DNA from: JAJPKK01 sp963781195
Lineage (GTDB): Bacteria > Pseudomonadota > Alphaproteobacteria > Rhizobiales > Xanthobacteraceae
Assembly (NCBI GenBank): GCA_963781195.1
Contig: CAWAEZ010000010.1
Location: forward strand, 62,001 to 126,000
Direction: 5' to 3'
DNA: 64,000 nucleotides
Positions within the stretch are counted from its first letter, which is position 1; each line of letters begins with the position of its first letter. A program made the position numbers and the translations under genes. Positions 50,632-59,173 of this stretch are shown one piece after another. Below the pieces are notes generated by a model, which did no database searches, was not told where the DNA came from, and saw nothing but the letters and a program-made list of their open reading frames with translations.

Positions 50632-50915
50632 ATGGACCTCACGCTAAACCCGCTGATCGCCGCCGGCGTCTCGCCTCGACCGCCATTACCGATGCGGCCT
50701 ACGTATTCTTCACGGCCGCGGTCCTCGCCCGCCACCGGTTTCGGGCCGCGAACTGGAGCGCGACCTGGTACCTGCTCTCCGCGTTCGCCGTGATCAGCTA
50801 CACGGCGAACCCCATCTACGTCGCCTTCGCCGCCATAGGATCTTGGCTCGGCGCCTTCGCCTCCGTTACGTTCATGCACCGCCAGCAGAGTGTGGTACGA
50901 CACGACCCGCCCTGA
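50632..50915 (+). pseudogene. small membrane protein gene with a one-base deletion
   Basis: ATG 50632 follows a GGAG site and reads MDLTLNPLIAAGV. The frame then breaks and continues at about 50670 in another frame with STAITDAAYVFFTAAVL...AFAVISYTANPIYVAFAAIGSWLGAF. Adding one C (GTC-CTC-GCC) gives a single protein of about 94 residues with two to three hydrophobic helices. Family unknown. It lies between two other frameshifted genes. Confidence 0.6.
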
Positions 50916-50978
50916 ACCGCCCTCCCTGCCGCTTCTGCCCCCTGACCTCACAAAGCCTTGTCGGACAAAGGACGAAAC

Positions 50979-52678
50979 ATGCTTGGACATAACCGCAAGA
51001 AAATGCTCGGCGCCGAGTGCATGGCCGACATGCTCAGGGACTACGGCGTCACCCACGTCTTCCACGTGCCCGCGGTGCTGCGCCGCAGCTTCGTCGAGAT
51101 GGAGCGCCGCTCCGACATCAAGCGGCTCCATGTCCATGGCGAGAAATCCGCCGCCTACATGGCCGACGGCTACGCCCGCGCCACCGGCAAGCCCGGCATC
51201 TGCATGGCGCAGGTGATCGGCGCGCTCAACCTCGCGGCCGGCCTGCGCGATGCCTGGCTCGCGCATTCCCCGGTGATCGCCATGACCGGCGGGCGCGAGC
51301 CGCGCACCAAGTTCCGCAAGGTCTACCAGGAGATCGACGACATGCCGGCGTTCGAGCCGGTGACCAAGTTCAACGCCACGGTCGACGACGTGTCGCGCTT
51401 TCCCGACATGGTGCGCCAGGCATTCCGCGTCGCGGTGTCCGGCACGCCGGGGCCGGTGCATCTCCAGTTCCGCGGCAACGAAGGCCAGGTCGACGCCGAG
51501 GAGGCGGAGATGGAGCCTTTGTGCGAGCCGCAATTCTCCCACGTGCCGCCGTTCCGTCCCGAGCCCGATGAAGCGAGCGTGCGCGCGGCGCTGGCCCAGC
51601 TCTGCAGGCCGCCGAGCGGCCGGTGATCGTCGCGGGCGGGGGCGTGCGGGCCTCGGGCGCCGCAGGCCGAGGTAGTGGCGCTCGCCGAGGCGCTGCAAAT
51701 TCCGGTCGCGACCTCGCTCAACGGCAAGGACACCATCCCCGGCAGCCATCCGCTTTCGGTCGGCGTCGTCGGCACCTATTCGCGCGAGAGCGCCAACCGG
51801 GTGGTCAACCGCGCCGACCTCGTCTGCTTCATCGGCACCGAGACCGGCGGCATGACCACCCATTTCTGGGCGGTGCCGCCGATCGGCACGCCGGCGATCC
51901 AGATCGACATCGATCCCGAGGCGCTCGGCCGCAACTATCCGCTGCGCGCCGCGGTCAACGGCGACGCCAAGGTGACGCTCGCCCGCATGCTCGCCGGCGC
52001 CGATCGCAGCCAGCGCCGGCAAGCGCAAGGCGTGGATCGCGCGAGGTCGCAGATCGATCTGCAAGGAGTGGCGCGACAAATACCGCGCGGCGCTCACCTC
52101 CGATGCGGTGCCGATCCGCCCGGAACGCATCTGCCACGAGCTGTCGCTGCACGTGCCGGACGATGCCATCGTCGTCGTCGACACCGGCCATGCCGGCATG
52201 TGGATGGGCGGCATGTACGATCTCAAGAGCCCGCGTCAGAGCTACATCCGCAGCGCCGGGCATCTCGGCTGGGCGTTCCCCGCCGGCCTCGGCGCGAAGT
52301 GCGGCGCGCCCGGACCGGCCGGTGGTGACGTTCACCGGCGACGCCGGCTTCTGGTATCACATCGGCGAACTCGAGACCGCGGTGCGCTGGAAGATCAACG
52401 CGGTCACGGTCGTCAACAACAATGGCGGCGGCAACCAGTCCAAGCGCGGCTTCGACCGCGTCTATGGCGGCACCCAGACCGACGGCGGCCGCACGCTGTG
52501 GACCTTCAACAAGATGAACTTCGCCCGCATCGCCGAGGACATGGGCGCGCTCGGCATCCGCGTCGAGCACGCCAGCGCCTTCCCGGCCGCGCTCGCGCAG
52601 GCGCTCGCCGCCGATCGCCCCGCGGTGATCGACGTCGTCACCGACATCGACGCGCTGGCGCCGACCGCCGTGGCGTGA
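50979..52678 (+). pseudogene. thiamine-diphosphate-dependent enzyme gene with multiple frameshifts
   Basis: ThDP enzyme of about 565 residues if repaired, related in fold to the Tat-exported one at 24.6 kb but without an export signal. AAAGGA precedes ATG 50979. Recognisable parts in different frames are the catalytic glutamate in HGEKSAAYMADGYARA, a central NGKDTIPGSHPL region, DTGHAGMWMGGMYD, and the cofactor motif GDAGFWYHIGE...NNNGGGNQ. Frame changes lie near 51602 (deletion), 51662 (insertion), 52013 (insertion), 52042 with 52055 (compensating pair) and 52312 (insertion). All domains remain. The pattern is the same as in the neighbouring cyclase gene. Confidence 0.85.
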
Positions 52679-52699
52679 TCATCGGCACCCGGCACAGCG

Positions 52700-52740
52700 G
52701 TCGGTTTCCCTCTCCCGCAAGCAAGCGGGAGAGGGAGACG
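52700..52740. repeat. short C/G-rich hairpin of the dispersed family
   Basis: TCCCTCTCCCGC and GCGGGAGAGGGA form a near-perfect 12-bp stem around a short AAGCAA loop, 25-60 bp after the ThDP gene. It probably works as a transcript-end hairpin. Confidence 0.6.
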
Positions 52741-52774
52741 GCCGGCACCTCGCCATGAGAACAGTGATGCGCCG

Positions 52775-52862
52775 AAATGGATGAACTCTTTAAAACTGAA
52801 CTTTTGGTATTGAAGCTTGCTGAAAAACTTCAGCCCCAGGTTTCGAACGCAAAAGGCATCGC
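52775..52862 (+). promoter_or_regulatory. AT-rich leader upstream of the SDR gene
   Basis: The stretch from about 52780 to 52855 is strikingly AT-richer than its surroundings (TTTAAAACTGAACTTTTGG, then TGAAAAACTTCAG). It lies directly before the SDR gene, as expected for its promoter. No confident -35/-10 pair can be assigned. Confidence 0.3.
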
Positions 52863-53639
52863 ATGGAAATCTCACTGAAAGGCCGCAAAGCCCTGGTGAC
52901 GGGCGGAAGCCTCGGGCTCGGCCTCGCCATCGCCAGGGAGTTCGCGGCCTCCGGCGCCGACGTCGCCATCCTGGCGCGGCGGCAAGGCCCGCTCGACGAG
53001 GCGGCCGGCGCGATCCGCGCCGCGTCGGGACGGCGGGTCCTGCCGGTCGCTTGCGACGTCGCCCAGGCGGACGCCGTGACGCGCGGCTATGCCGAGGTCG
53101 TCGCCGCGTTCGGCCGGGTCGACATCCTCGTCAACAATGCCGGGATGTCGAACGCCCTCCCGTTCGAGCAGGTAACCGACGCGCAATGGCAGGAGGATTT
53201 CGACCTCAAGCTGTTCGCCGCGATCCGCCTCACGCGCCTCGCCTGGCCGGCGATGAAAGAGCAGCGCTTCGGCCGTGTCATCAACGTGCTCAACATCGGC
53301 GCCAAGGCGCCGCGGGCGGCGAGCGCGCCGACCTCGGTGACGCGCGCCGCCGGACTGGCGCTGACCAAGGTTCTCGCCGGCGAAGGCGCGCCCCACGGCA
53401 TCCTCGTCAACGCGATGCTGGTCGGGCTGATCGAGAGCGACCAGTGGGTGCGCCGCGCCAAGGCGGCCGGATTGCCGCTCGCCGACGTGCTCGCCGACAT
53501 GGGCAAGGAGATCCCGCTCGGGCGCGTCGGCACCGCTCAGGAATTCGCCAACCTCGCCTGCTTCCTCGCCTCCGACGCCGCGGCCTACATCACCGGCACC
53601 GCGATCAACGTGGACGGCGGCCGCTCGCCGGTGCCGTAG
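52863..53639 (+). CDS. SDR-family protein lacking the canonical Ser-Tyr-Lys residues
   Basis: 258-residue short-chain dehydrogenase/reductase fold. The cofactor motif TGGSLGLG (residues 13-20), NNAG (91-94) and the C-terminal TGTAINVDGG are normal. The active site is not. The YxxxK motif reads T157-SVT-R161 in the otherwise typical helix before AAGLALTK, and the catalytic Ser position reads VLNIG (Asn144). It may use other chemistry or be a non-catalytic nucleotide binder. Many uncharacterised alphaproteobacterial SDRs look alike. It lies downstream of the broken cyclase/ThDP genes. Confidence 0.87.
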   Translation: MEISLKGRKALVTGGSLGLGLAIAREFAASGADVAILARRQGPLDEAAGAIRAASGRRVLPVACDVAQADAVTRGYAEVVAAFGRVDILVNNAGMSNALPFEQVTDAQWQEDFDLKLFAAIRLTRLAWPAMKEQRFGRVINVLNIGAKAPRAASAPTSVTRAAGLALTKVLAGEGAPHGILVNAMLVGLIESDQWVRRAKAAGLPLADVLADMGKEIPLGRVGTAQEFANLACFLASDAAAYITGTAINVDGGRSPVP

Positions 53640-53716
53640 CCAAAAGCGTCGTCGACTATTCGCGGGCCATCACCTCGGGCGCTGCCGACATTCGTGTTTC
53701 ATCTTCGCGGCAAGGG

Positions 53717-54502
53717 CTAATCGGTGCTCAGGATCATCGGCATGGTCACGTCGAGGCCTTTTTCCACGAGAGACCGGATGCCGTCTCTCACCATCGGGCC
53801 TGGTGCGGCGCTGGCGTCGGGCCACCACGACGTGTCCACCACCAGGTGAGGACCATGGATCGGCTGCATCCATGCCGTAAGGACATTCGGCTCCTCGATC
53901 ACCGCATCCCGACGCCCCAACAGAGTGAAGTTGTGACCGTCATAGACCCTGATGGAATAGAGGGCGTAAATGAACTCTCCGGTGCGTAGGGGAGCTCCGA
54001 GCTCGAGCATACCGAGCCCATACACCGATTGATTGGTTCCCTTGTATGAGCTGGCGCTCTTCACCACTACGACGTGATGATCGCAGGGTGTCGACGACGT
54101 GATCCCGCTAACGATCCCACGAAGCTCCTCTTCGTAATTGAAGAAGAGGGGGTGATTGACATCGAGCACACCAAAGGCTCCCTTAGGGTAACTGATGCGA
54201 CGTACGACCCAGTTCTTGCTCAAAAAGGAGCTGAGCTTGTTGATGACGAGATTGTCGATCTGCCAGGATTCGATCGGAACGTGATCGTTCTCGTTGTTGA
54301 AGACGGTGATGCCGATCTTGCGCAGATAAAACGCGTCGCCGATCGCCGAAGCGACGCCGATGCATTTGGCCCTGTCGGGTGGGCTCGGCTTGGCGGATTG
54401 CTGCTGAGACGAAGGCGGGGCTTTCGGCTTCGGCGGCTGCTGGGCATGCGCGGCGCCTATCACAGCGGACACCGCGAGGAATGCAAGCATGGTACGGCGC
54501 AT
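53717..54502 (-). CDS. exported protein of unknown function
   Basis: 261-residue protein with a signal peptide (MRRTMLAFLAVSAVIGAAHAQ) followed by a Pro/Lys/Gln-rich linker (about 22-43) and a globular part with two cysteines (in RAKCIGVA and TPCDHH). I do not recognise a family. The DNA is visibly less GC-rich than its neighbours, and the codon choice looks different, for example more AAG/GAA with T or A third positions. Horizontal acquisition is possible. It converges with the SDR gene and sits between catabolic modules. Confidence 0.7.
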   Translation of the reverse strand: MRRTMLAFLAVSAVIGAAHAQQPPKPKAPPSSQQQSAKPSPPDRAKCIGVASAIGDAFYLRKIGITVFNNENDHVPIESWQIDNLVINKLSSFLSKNWVVRRISYPKGAFGVLDVNHPLFFNYEEELRGIVSGITSSTPCDHHVVVVKSASSYKGTNQSVYGLGMLELGAPLRTGEFIYALYSIRVYDGHNFTLLGRRDAVIEEPNVLTAWMQPIHGPHLVVDTSWWPDASAAPGPMVRDGIRSLVEKGLDVTMPMILSTD

Positions 54503-54617
54503 CGTCGACCCAGGATTTCGGCGGCATGCCATCCGGCAGTTGGCCGAACACATCGCCGCCAAAACCTAAGGTTGCTTTGTGACGAATATGCGACCCAGCA
54601 CCGCGCCTCGATGAAGG

Positions 54618-55703
54618 CTACGCCTTGAAGAACTCGACGAACCGCGCGTAGACGTGGTCCGGCATCTCCTCGGCGATGTAGTGGCCGCATTGCATGGCGT
54701 CGGTGTCGACGACGTTGCTCGCGTATTTGTGCCAGACCTCGGCGAACTCCTTGGTGCGTTCCGGGGTCTGTCCGCGCGCGCCCCACAGGATGAGCACCGG
54801 CATGCCGATCTGCTTGTCCTTGTCGGCGGCATCGATCTCGAAGTCGCTGGTCGGCGAGGCACGGAAATCGTGGCAGGAGCCGGTGATGGTCTTGAGCGTG
54901 TAGCAGCGTACGTATTCAGCGAGCGCCGTCTCGGTGAGGAAGCCGAGACCGGTACCGCCACGGATCACCATCCGGCTCTTGAGGAAGAACTCGGCCGGCA
55001 CGCCGCTGATCAGGCGCTCGGGAAACGGCGACGGCTGCGCCATGAACGACCAGTGCCAGGAGCCGATCGCCCAGTTCTTGGTGGTGTGGGTCCACACATG
55101 ATAGCCCGGCACCACGTCCATGATGCAGGCCTTCATCACCCGCTCGGGATGGTCGAGGCACATGCGGTGCAGGGTGCGGGCGCCGCGGTCATGCCCTGCC
55201 GCGAAGTATTTGTCGTAGCCGAGTTGCGCCATGACCTCGATCATGTCCTGAGCCATGGCGCGGAACGTGTAGTTCACGTGGTTGGGGCCGGGGTCCGGCA
55301 GCGAGCTGTCGCCGTAGCCGCGCAGGTCGGGCATCACCACGTGGTAGTGCTCGGCCAGCCGCGTCGCGATCTTGTGCCAGCAGACGTGGTTCTCCGGATT
55401 GCCGTGCAGGAGAAGCAGCGGCGGGCCGGAGCCGCCATGGCGCAGCCGGATCACCGCGCCGCTGGTGCGCATATCGAGATGGGCAAATCCCGGAAACAGC
55501 GCGGCGACCTCGGGGCGTCCCCACCGGGTGGGGTCGCGGACATAGTCGGCGGCGGTGGCCGTCTCCAGCACCTGCGCACGTGCCGGGGTCGCAACCGTGC
55601 CCACCGCGGCCGCACCCACCGCCATCGCGGCGACGAGGTCGCGGCGGCTCACACCAGCAGCGGCCGATCCGTCGGCACCCGGTTCCGATCGGTTCTCGCT
55701 CAT
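54618..55703 (-). CDS. Tat-exported alpha/beta hydrolase, haloacetate (fluoroacetate) dehalogenase-like
   Basis: 361-residue alpha/beta hydrolase. The active site matches the fluoroacetate dehalogenase of Rhodopseudomonas: oxyanion HGNPENH, RGYGDSS, nucleophile Asp172 in GHDRGAR with substrate-carboxylate arginines Arg173 and Arg176, halide-pocket His217-Trp218 (SWHWSFMAQPSPFPE), and base His341 (CGHYIAEEMPD). Unlike the cytoplasmic enzyme, it has a twin-arginine signal (SRRDLVAAMAVGAAA, residues 19-33, ending ARA). A GGGAGGAAG site precedes ATG 55703. It is followed upstream on the same strand by GST and rhodanese genes. The substrate is likely a 2-haloacid or ester; untested. Confidence 0.85.
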   Translation of the reverse strand: MSENRSEPGADGSAAAGVSRRDLVAAMAVGAAAVGTVATPARAQVLETATAADYVRDPTRWGRPEVAALFPGFAHLDMRTSGAVIRLRHGGSGPPLLLLHGNPENHVCWHKIATRLAEHYHVVMPDLRGYGDSSLPDPGPNHVNYTFRAMAQDMIEVMAQLGYDKYFAAGHDRGARTLHRMCLDHPERVMKACIMDVVPGYHVWTHTTKNWAIGSWHWSFMAQPSPFPERLISGVPAEFFLKSRMVIRGGTGLGFLTETALAEYVRCYTLKTITGSCHDFRASPTSDFEIDAADKDKQIGMPVLILWGARGQTPERTKEFAEVWHKYASNVVDTDAMQCGHYIAEEMPDHVYARFVEFFKA

Positions 55704-55747
55704 AAACTTCCTCCCTGGCCGCGGCTGCAGCGGCCGATGCTTCGCCC

Positions 55748-56395
55748 TCAGGCGATTTCGAACTCGGGCACCACCCAGGTCTCCTCGACGGCGGCAACCT
55801 GCCACGCGGCAAAATCCGGCAACGCCATCACCGCGTCCATATAGGCGCGCGCAATCGGCCCGACCGCGACGCCGTAAGTGTGAAACCGCGCCACGACAGG
55901 CGAGAACATCGCGTCGGCCGCGCCGAAGGCGCCGAACAGGAACGGACCGCGGTAGCGGGCCCGGCAATCCGTCCAGATTTCGTCGATGCGGGCGATATTG
56001 GCGAGCACGTCGGGCGCGAGCTCGATGGTGCCCGGCGCCCGCCGCATGTTCATCGGACAGGCGCGTCGCAGCGGCAGGAATCCACCATGCATCTCGGTGG
56101 CGACGGCGCGGGCATGCGCACGGGCCTCGCGCGGTTGCGGCCACAGGCCGGCGCCGGGAAACTTCTCCGCGGCATATTCGATGATCGCGAGCAATTCCCA
56201 TACCCGCACCGCGCCGTCGACCAGCACCGGCACCTTACCGGACGGCGAGACTTCGAGGATCTTCTCGCGCGCGCCCGGTATATAGATCGGGAGCACGGTC
56301 TCCTCGAACGGAATGCCTGCGACCTTTAGTGCAAGCCATGGCCGAAACGACCACGACGAATAGTTCTTGCTGCCGAGTATGAGCTTGAGCGCCAT
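55748..56395 (-). CDS. glutathione S-transferase family protein
   Basis: 215-residue cytosolic GST. The N-terminal thioredoxin-like domain starts LKLILGSKNYSSWSFRPW, with Ser residues in the catalytic N-terminal loop, and has the glutathione-binding PSGKVPVLVDG and an ELLAIIEY helix in place of the usual E-S-xAI. A helical C-terminal domain follows. ATG 56395 has a GGGGAGG site. It lies between the dehalogenase-like and rhodanese genes on the same strand, 44 and 26 bp apart, suggesting one operon for handling reactive compounds. Confidence 0.9.
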   Translation of the reverse strand: MALKLILGSKNYSSWSFRPWLALKVAGIPFEETVLPIYIPGAREKILEVSPSGKVPVLVDGAVRVWELLAIIEYAAEKFPGAGLWPQPREARAHARAVATEMHGGFLPLRRACPMNMRRAPGTIELAPDVLANIARIDEIWTDCRARYRGPFLFGAFGAADAMFSPVVARFHTYGVAVGPIARAYMDAVMALPDFAAWQVAAVEETWVVPEFEIA

Positions 56396-56421
56396 CGCGC
56401 GCCTCCCCGCCGCCGCCGTGC

Positions 56422-56823
56422 TCAAGCCGTCTTCGTCTCGACCGGACCGCCGGCGCTGCGCCACGCGCCGAAGCCGCCGGCGATATGGGCGACCGGCCGC
56501 AGGCCCATGTGCTGCGCGGTCTGGGCGGCGAGCGCGGAGCGCGAGCCCGCGGCGCAGAAGAACACGAACTTGCCGTCGGCGGCGAAGGCGGCCTTATGGT
56601 ATTTGCTGGCGGGATCGAGCCAGAACTCCAGCATGCCGCGCGGGCAATGAAAGGCGCCGGGGACCCGCCCCTCGCGGTCGAGCTCGCGGACGTCGCGCAG
56701 GTCGACGAAGGTGACGCCGGGGCTGCCGTGCAACTTGATCGCATCCGCCACCGGCAAAGTCTCGATCTCGCGTTCGGCCGCTGCCACCATGTCCTCGACG
56801 TGAAGCGTGATATTCTGCGCCAT
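56422..56823 (-). CDS. rhodanese-like sulfurtransferase
   Basis: 133-residue single rhodanese domain. It has FVDLRDVRELDREGRVPGAFHCPRG (given as landmark around residues 39-63) and the active-site loop Cys90-Ala-Ala-Gly-Ser-Arg, followed by AHIAGGFGAWRSAGGP. It transfers sulfur through a persulfide on Cys90. GGGAGAGCCTC precedes the ATG. It is the first gene of the rhodanese-GST-dehalogenase run. Confidence 0.92.
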   Translation of the reverse strand: MAQNITLHVEDMVAAAEREIETLPVADAIKLHGSPGVTFVDLRDVRELDREGRVPGAFHCPRGMLEFWLDPASKYHKAAFAADGKFVFFCAAGSRSALAAQTAQHMGLRPVAHIAGGFGAWRSAGGPVETKTA

Positions 56824-56972
56824 GAGGCTCTCCCGTTGGGCGGGCAATGTGGCAGAGACGGGAGCACGGTCAAGCTGCCATCTGCGAGCGTTGCGGCGGA
56901 GCGGCGCGCCGGGCAGCATGCGGCCCCGCCGGCGCCGGCCGGAGCCTGCCGTCGTTTGATCGGAGCTATCGC

Positions 56973-57710
56973 ATGAACGTGCTGCCCCCGCTCGACATCG
57001 CCGCGCTCGTTTTCTTCCTGCTGGCGTGGGGCGGCTATGCGATCGCGGTGGAATGGGGGCCGGGCCACCGCCTCGGGCTCAATGCCCGCATGCACGTCTA
57101 TCGCGAGATCTGGATGCGGCGCGCGCTCAGCCGCGAGCTTCGCATGGTCGACGCCCAGATCATGGCGGCGCTGCAGAACGGCACGGCGTTCTTTGCGTCG
57201 ACGTCGCTGATCGCGATCGGCGGCGGTCTCACCATGTTGCGCGCAACCAACGAGATCAACACGGTGATCTCCAACCTGCCGGTGAGCGAGCCGCCGACCT
57301 CGGCGCAGTGGGAGCTCAAGGCCGCGGGGCTGATCCTGATCTTCGTCTACGCCTTCTTCAAGTTCGCGTGGTCCTACCGGCTGTTCAATTACGTCGCGAT
57401 CCTGCTCGGCGCGATGCCGCCGGCGAGCGAGCGCACGACGCCCGATGCGCAAAGCCACGTCTTGCGCATCACCCGGCTGTTCGAATCGGCGGGCCGCCAT
57501 TTCAATCGCGGCCAGCGCGCGTTCTTCTTCGCGCTCGGCTATCTCGGCTGGTTCGCCGGCCCGTGGCCGCTGTTCGTGTCGACGACGGCCGTGGTGATCG
57601 TGATGTGGCGGCGCCAGTTCGCCTCGGCGGCGCAGCGCGCCCTCCTGGCGGACGTCACGAACGAGCCCGCGGCCGCGGCCCGGGAAGGAGCTCCGACGTC
57701 TTCCCCGTGA
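56973..57710 (+). CDS. DUF599 family membrane protein
   Basis: 245-residue membrane protein with about four hydrophobic helices (8-25, 66-88, 116-140, 190-215). Family landmarks are RMHVYREIWMRRAL, IMAALQNGTAFFASTSLIAIGGGLT and FKFAWSYRLFNYVAILLGA. This matches the DUF599 family, whose role is unknown. It is divergent from the rhodanese operon. Its last 56 bp overlap the 3' end of the opposite-strand YdcF-like gene. Confidence 0.85.
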   Translation: MNVLPPLDIAALVFFLLAWGGYAIAVEWGPGHRLGLNARMHVYREIWMRRALSRELRMVDAQIMAALQNGTAFFASTSLIAIGGGLTMLRATNEINTVISNLPVSEPPTSAQWELKAAGLILIFVYAFFKFAWSYRLFNYVAILLGAMPPASERTTPDAQSHVLRITRLFESAGRHFNRGQRAFFFALGYLGWFAGPWPLFVSTTAVVIVMWRRQFASAAQRALLADVTNEPAAAAREGAPTSSP

Positions 57711-58467
57711 GGCGATAAGCGACGAGACCGACCCACTCATGGAGTGCGGCGGCGACCCGCCGAAGGCCGCCGGAAAGATCGCCGACGACGTCGAGCATGT
57801 CGCGCCAGCCAGTGGTCTGGTAATCCACCGGATAGGCCTCGACCGGGAACTCGGCCTGGCGGAACGCCCCGATGGCGCGCGGCATGTGCAGCGCCGAGGT
57901 GACGAGAAGCCAGCGCTCGCCCGGCTTGGGCGCGGCAAGCGCCTTCGAGAACACCGCATTCTCGGCGGTGTTGCGCGAGCGGTCCTCCAGGGTGAGACGG
58001 CTCGCCGGGACCCCCAGGCTTTCGAACAGCGGGACGACCACGTCGGCCTCCCGGCCGTCCCGGGTGAAGAGGCCGGCATCGCCACCGCTGTAGATGATGC
58101 GCGCCTGCGGATATCTCCTGGCGAGCTCGGGAACGGCGACGACCCGTTCGGCCGCGTCGTTGAGCCCGACCTCGCCGCGGGCAGCCAGCGTGCGGGCGCT
58201 GACGGCGCCACCGAGCACGACGATGCCGACCGGCGGCGGCCCCGCCGGGTCCCACGGCGGAAACCGGTTTTCGAGCGCGACCACCAGCGCCGTGCCGACC
58301 GGAAGGAAGCCGATGACCGCGATCAGGACGAGCGACAGCGCGGCGAGCCGGAAGCCGGCGCGGGCAAAGCGGGTCCGCGTCAGCAGCAGGCCGACGAGCC
58401 CGACCGTAACGATGACGTTCGCGGGCTCGGTGAAGAACGCCAGCAGCTTGGAGAGGACGAAGAACAA
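57655..58467 (-). CDS. YdcF/ElyC (DUF218) family membrane-anchored protein
   Basis: 270-residue protein with two N-terminal membrane helices (about residues 2-28 and 37-57) and a DUF218 domain. Landmarks are GIVVLGGAVSARTL, YPQARIIYSGGDAG, EDRSRNTAENAVFSKAL and LVTSALHMPRAIGAF. ElyC/SanA relatives act in envelope (lipid carrier/peptidoglycan) integrity. The TTG at 58467 gives the usual start FFVLSKLLAFF; no strong ribosome site is visible, and coupling to the RraA-like gene 4 bp upstream is likely. Confidence 0.85.
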   Translation of the reverse strand: MFFVLSKLLAFFTEPANVIVTVGLVGLLLTRTRFARAGFRLAALSLVLIAVIGFLPVGTALVVALENRFPPWDPAGPPPVGIVVLGGAVSARTLAARGEVGLNDAAERVVAVPELARRYPQARIIYSGGDAGLFTRDGREADVVVPLFESLGVPASRLTLEDRSRNTAENAVFSKALAAPKPGERWLLVTSALHMPRAIGAFRQAEFPVEAYPVDYQTTGWRDMLDVVGDLSGGLRRVAAALHEWVGLVAYRLTGKTSELLPGPRPRARS

Positions 58468-58471
58468 GGCG

Positions 58472-59173
58472 TCAGTCGAGGCTGCGTCGCCATTCCTGGT
58501 AGCGCGCCTTGGCGTCGTCATTGGGGGGATAGAGGCCCGGCAGCTGCACGCCCTTCTCCACCTCGGTGAAGACCCAGCTTTCATAGAGTTCGTGCTCGGC
58601 GCCTTCGTGGGCGACGTATTCGACAAGGTCCTTGGGGATGACGACGGCGCCGTCATCGTCGACCACGATGTAATCCTCCGGGAACACGGCGGTGCCGCCG
58701 CAGCCGACCGGCTCGTTCCAGCCGACGAAGGTGAGGCCGTTCACCGAGGCCGGGGCCGCCATGCCGGCGCACCACACCGGCAGGTTGCTCGCCAGCACGC
58801 CGGCGCGGTCGCGCAGCACGCCGTCGGTGACCAGCGCCGTCACGTTGCGCTTCTTCATGCGGGCGCACAGGATGTCGCCGAAGATGCCTGCGCTCGGCAC
58901 CCCCATGGCGTCGGCGACCACGATCACGCCTTCCGGCATCGCTTCGATGGCGGACCGGGTCGAGATCGGCTTGCTCCAGCTCTCCGGCGTCGCAAGATCC
59001 TCGCGGACCGGCACGAACCGCAGGGTGAATGCCGGGCCGATCAGGCGCTCGCCGCCGGGCACCAGCGGCTTCGGTCCGTTCATCCAACAGCGCCGGATGC
59101 CCTTCTTGAGGAGCATCGTGCTGATGGTGGCAGTCGTGACCTTGCGCAGAACGTCGAACACGGCGGGATTCAT
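58472..59173 (-). CDS. RraA family protein (4-hydroxy-4-methyl-2-oxoglutarate aldolase-like)
   Basis: 233-residue RraA-fold protein. The features IFGDILCARMKKRNVTALVTDGVLRD (landmark around residues 97-122, with the catalytic Arg and metal-binding Asp in the RD pair) and VVDDDGAVVIP are those of HMG/CHA aldolases of protocatechuate or gallate breakdown. Proteins with the same fold regulate RNase E in enterics, but an aldolase role is more likely here given the catabolic context. ATG 59173 follows GAGGT. Confidence 0.86.
   Translation of the reverse strand: MNPAVFDVLRKVTTATISTMLLKKGIRRCWMNGPKPLVPGGERLIGPAFTLRFVPVREDLATPESWSKPISTRSAIEAMPEGVIVVADAMGVPSAGIFGDILCARMKKRNVTALVTDGVLRDRAGVLASNLPVWCAGMAAPASVNGLTFVGWNEPVGCGGTAVFPEDYIVVDDDGAVVIPKDLVEYVAHEGAEHELYESWVFTEVEKGVQLPGLYPPNDDAKARYQEWRRSLD

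Noticed and set aside
47438..50647. A 1,069-codon open frame on the plus strand that includes part of the cyclase protein
   Set aside because: Its first two thirds are antisense to two Bug genes. Only the segment from about 49443 to 49893 is real protein, the middle frame of the frameshifted cyclase gene.
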